Shown here one piece after another: positions 62,258 to 64,000 of a DNA stretch of 64,000 nucleotides; the stretch's first letter is position 1; every line of letters starts with the position of its first letter. Under the pieces are notes generated by a model. It ran no database searches, was not told the DNA's origin, and was given only the letters and a program-made list of their open reading frames with translations. Source of the DNA: Pyropia yezoensis (taxonomy: Eukaryota > Rhodophyta > Bangiophyceae > Bangiales > Bangiaceae); assembly GCA_009829735.1 (NCBI GenBank), contig CM020618.1, positions 3,098,882 through 3,162,881 of the forward strand, written 5' to 3'. Position numbers and translations under genes: made by a program.

Positions 62258-63933
62258 ATGGGGCGAGATCACGAGGTCGACATGGCTGCGTTGGAGCAGG
62301 TCAAGGCAGGCGACCTAACGACGGCGGCATTCGCGCGCCGGTTTGGTATGAGCTACAACAAGGCGCGCTACTTCATCCTCACAGACGGTAACCGTTTAAG
62401 GCGTGGACCCCAGCCATTTTTTACTGCTGAAGAGGAGCAGGTGTTGGTGAAGTACATCCGTATCAACGCAGTCATCGGCCGTGGTCTCTCTCGTGACGCC
62501 TTCCTGCGCGTGTGCGGAGAATACGTCTCAAGTTTGTCCGTCAGGCGGCAGGAGACTGCGCGGCGGTACTTCCACGGCACCACCACGCCCGGCAGGGGAT
62601 TCATGACTACTTTCCTGAAGCGCTGGCCAGAGCTGCGGGAATACCGCGCGGGGACGATTGAGGAGGGTCGGGCACGCAACGCGCGTCCCAAGACTGTGGC
62701 CCACTGGTACGCCACCCTGTCCCTGATGAACCGTGACCTGCGGATTGTGTCCCCGCGTCAGGTATGGAACATGGACGAAACGCACATCAAGGCTCGAGAG
62801 TCGGCGGGCAACAGCCGTGCAAGGATCCTGGGACCTGTGGGCATGACCTAACCGGAGGTGGTGATGCCCGACTTTGCGTCCGGGCGGGCGCGTGCACGGC
62901 GGCATTTACCGTGTCAGCAGCCGGTACCGTGGCTCCCCATTTTATCGTGGTGGAGGGCGCCACCCCGGGTCACGCGTTCGTGCGTGTCACGGACCCGCAC
63001 GGGAAGGTGTGCACCGTACCCCTGGCTTCGTTTTTGAACGACTGCGCTGTGGCGTGGCGGCGGACCCCGCCAGGGTTCGACAAAAGCGTGTTCGACGTGT
63101 ACGCCGAGCATATTGCCACCTTTCGGCGGTCGTACTACCCCAAGGAGGCGAAGCTACTGGCGGTCGACGGGGCGAAGGTGCGCCTTTCGCCCGGCGGCCT
63201 GCTCACGCTTTTGCGCGCGAATGTGCACGTCATCGCTGAACCGTCCAAGATGTCTCACATTTTGCAGGCTCTTGACACCCCCAGCGCCTTTGGGCGCTTT
63301 CAGCCGAAGAAGCGGTCGCGTGTGCGAGAGCTCGCCCTCGCGTGCCATGCCGACGGCCGGCCGTTCACGATTGTCGAGTTGGTCAAGTCCATTGGACGCG
63401 CGGCGTCGGAAGCCCTGACGGTGGGCGCCCTGGTGTCGGCGTTCCGACGGGTGGGCACGTGGCCCCTCGACCCGACTGTTGTCTCCTGGGAGGACCTGTG
63501 TAAGGGTGCGGACGAGTCCCTCGCGGCAGATGTGGACATCCCTCTGTTGGTCTCAAGGCTTGCGCCCGTGGCGCGGAAGAACATGGCACGAGCGGTGGTG
63601 CAGAATGGCACGCTGTCTATTGCCGGGCGCGCGACCATCCTCAACGCCCTCGAGGTAATTTCTGCCCTCCTTAAGATGGACGCTGACAAGGAGGAGCAGC
63701 GCACGGAGGCGGAGGCCAGCAAGCGCGCCCGGGAGAAACGAGCGGCAAAGAAATCCACGAAGGACGTGGAGCGGGCGCGTGCCAAGCGGGCGCGCATGGA
63801 GGACAAGGCCGAGCGTGAGAGGCGCGAGATCTGGGCGGTCGTGGCCGCCGAGGCGGCGAGTGACGCGGGCTGCTGGCTGAGGGCTGTTGGCCACACCCCT
63901 CCGTCTGCTGCGAAGGCACGTGTAGCACAATAG
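62258..63933 (+). pseudogene. Pogo/jerky-like DDE transposase with one frameshift
   Basis: From ATG at 62258 the first frame gives a psq-type helix-turn-helix (LTTAAFARRFGMSYNKARY), a CENP-B-like second DNA-binding domain (FFTAEEEQVLVKYI, GRGFMTTFLKRWPEL) and the first catalytic Asp in QVWNMDETHIK. It stops at a TAA near 62849. The next frame, overlapping from about 62800, continues SAAGTVAPHFIVVEGA, then LLAVDGAKVRLS with the second Asp and MSHILQALDTPSAFG with the third, then a charged tail (KRAREKRAAKKSTKDVERARAKR) to TAG at 63931-63933. This is the Tc1/mariner/pogo order with a DDD triad. One indel in about 62800-62850 separates the halves, so it is recently inactivated or misassembled. 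The last codons (V-A-Q-stop) already lie in the repeat module at 63922. Confidence 0.88.
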
Positions 63934-64000
63934 GAATCCGTCGCACGTCCACTCTCAGGGAACACTCACCAAGGGGGATCGGCACCAACGTCACCGGGAG
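63922..64000 (-). repeat. Exon-end/intron module, copy 2 (cut by window end)
   Basis: Matches 2762-2843 in the same orientation. It includes the GTGAGTGTTCCCTGAGA donor on the minus strand and the exon end encoding the same residues. An acceptor-like GTGCCTTCGCAG lies just beyond at about 63905-63916, but downstream of it the minus strand is antisense to the transposase. The rest of this element would be to the right of the window. Confidence 0.75.

Noticed and set aside
1-64000. CRISPR arrays, operons, bacterial promoters or rRNA/tRNA genes
   Set aside because: No spaced identical repeats with unique spacers, no co-directional tightly packed bacterial genes, and no rRNA or cloverleaf tRNA recognised by eye. 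A tRNAscan or Infernal run would be needed to exclude tRNAs fully.

Overview
The window looks like nuclear DNA of a GC-rich, intron-poor eukaryotic alga. Genes are mostly single long exons with extreme third-position G/C. Proteins carry long Ala, Gly and Pro runs, and poly-C/poly-G tracts of 8 to 45 bases are everywhere. The gene set is eukaryotic: NSF, RPA14, Pus10, a SUMO/Ulp1-type protease, PP2C, a CDCA7-like zinc finger, a two-pore K+ channel with EF-hands and a MYDGF homologue. A PHR2-like photolyase-domain protein suggests a photosynthetic lineage. A bangiophyte red alga (Porphyra/Pyropia type) fits best, but that is inference; a GC-rich green alga or haptophyte is not excluded.

Layout. 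Positions 1-6.2 kb are transposable-element debris. A minus-strand composite element lies between direct repeats of at least 506 bp (1-506 and 3636-4146). It holds a leader exon with a clear GTGAGT donor and a broken transposase-like gene. It interrupts the end of a chromodomain Ty3/gypsy element, and several small inverted-repeat elements follow. From 7 to 60 kb come about fifteen genes: a five-TM membrane protein (-), an acidic/basic nuclear-type protein (+), NSF (-), MYDGF-like (+), an Ala-rich membrane-anchored protein (-), a sulfotransferase-like type II membrane protein (+), RPA14 (+, one intron), PP2C (+), PHR2-like (-), CDCA7-like (-), a DUF2064-type transferase (+), an Ulp1/SENP protease (+), Pus10 (-), a small secreted protein (+) and a TPK-type channel (-, one intron). 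From 61 to 64 kb there is a 73-bp tandem repeat array and a frameshifted pogo-like transposase. The window ends inside a second copy of the exon/intron module first seen at 2762-2843.

The genes form no operon or pathway. They are housekeeping genes of membrane fusion, DNA replication, RNA modification, SUMO processing and signalling, separated by 0.3-5 kb. Two real introns could be placed to the base (RPA14 and the K+ channel). Three frames break inside C/G-rich tracts: PP2C at a C19 run, PP2C also near its N-terminus, and Pus10 at a C12/G8 tract. These are best read as assembly or sequencing indels, although genuine homopolymer instability is possible. Because the sequence is so GC-rich, very long open frames exist on the wrong strand of almost every gene; they were rejected on homology, composition and motif evidence.
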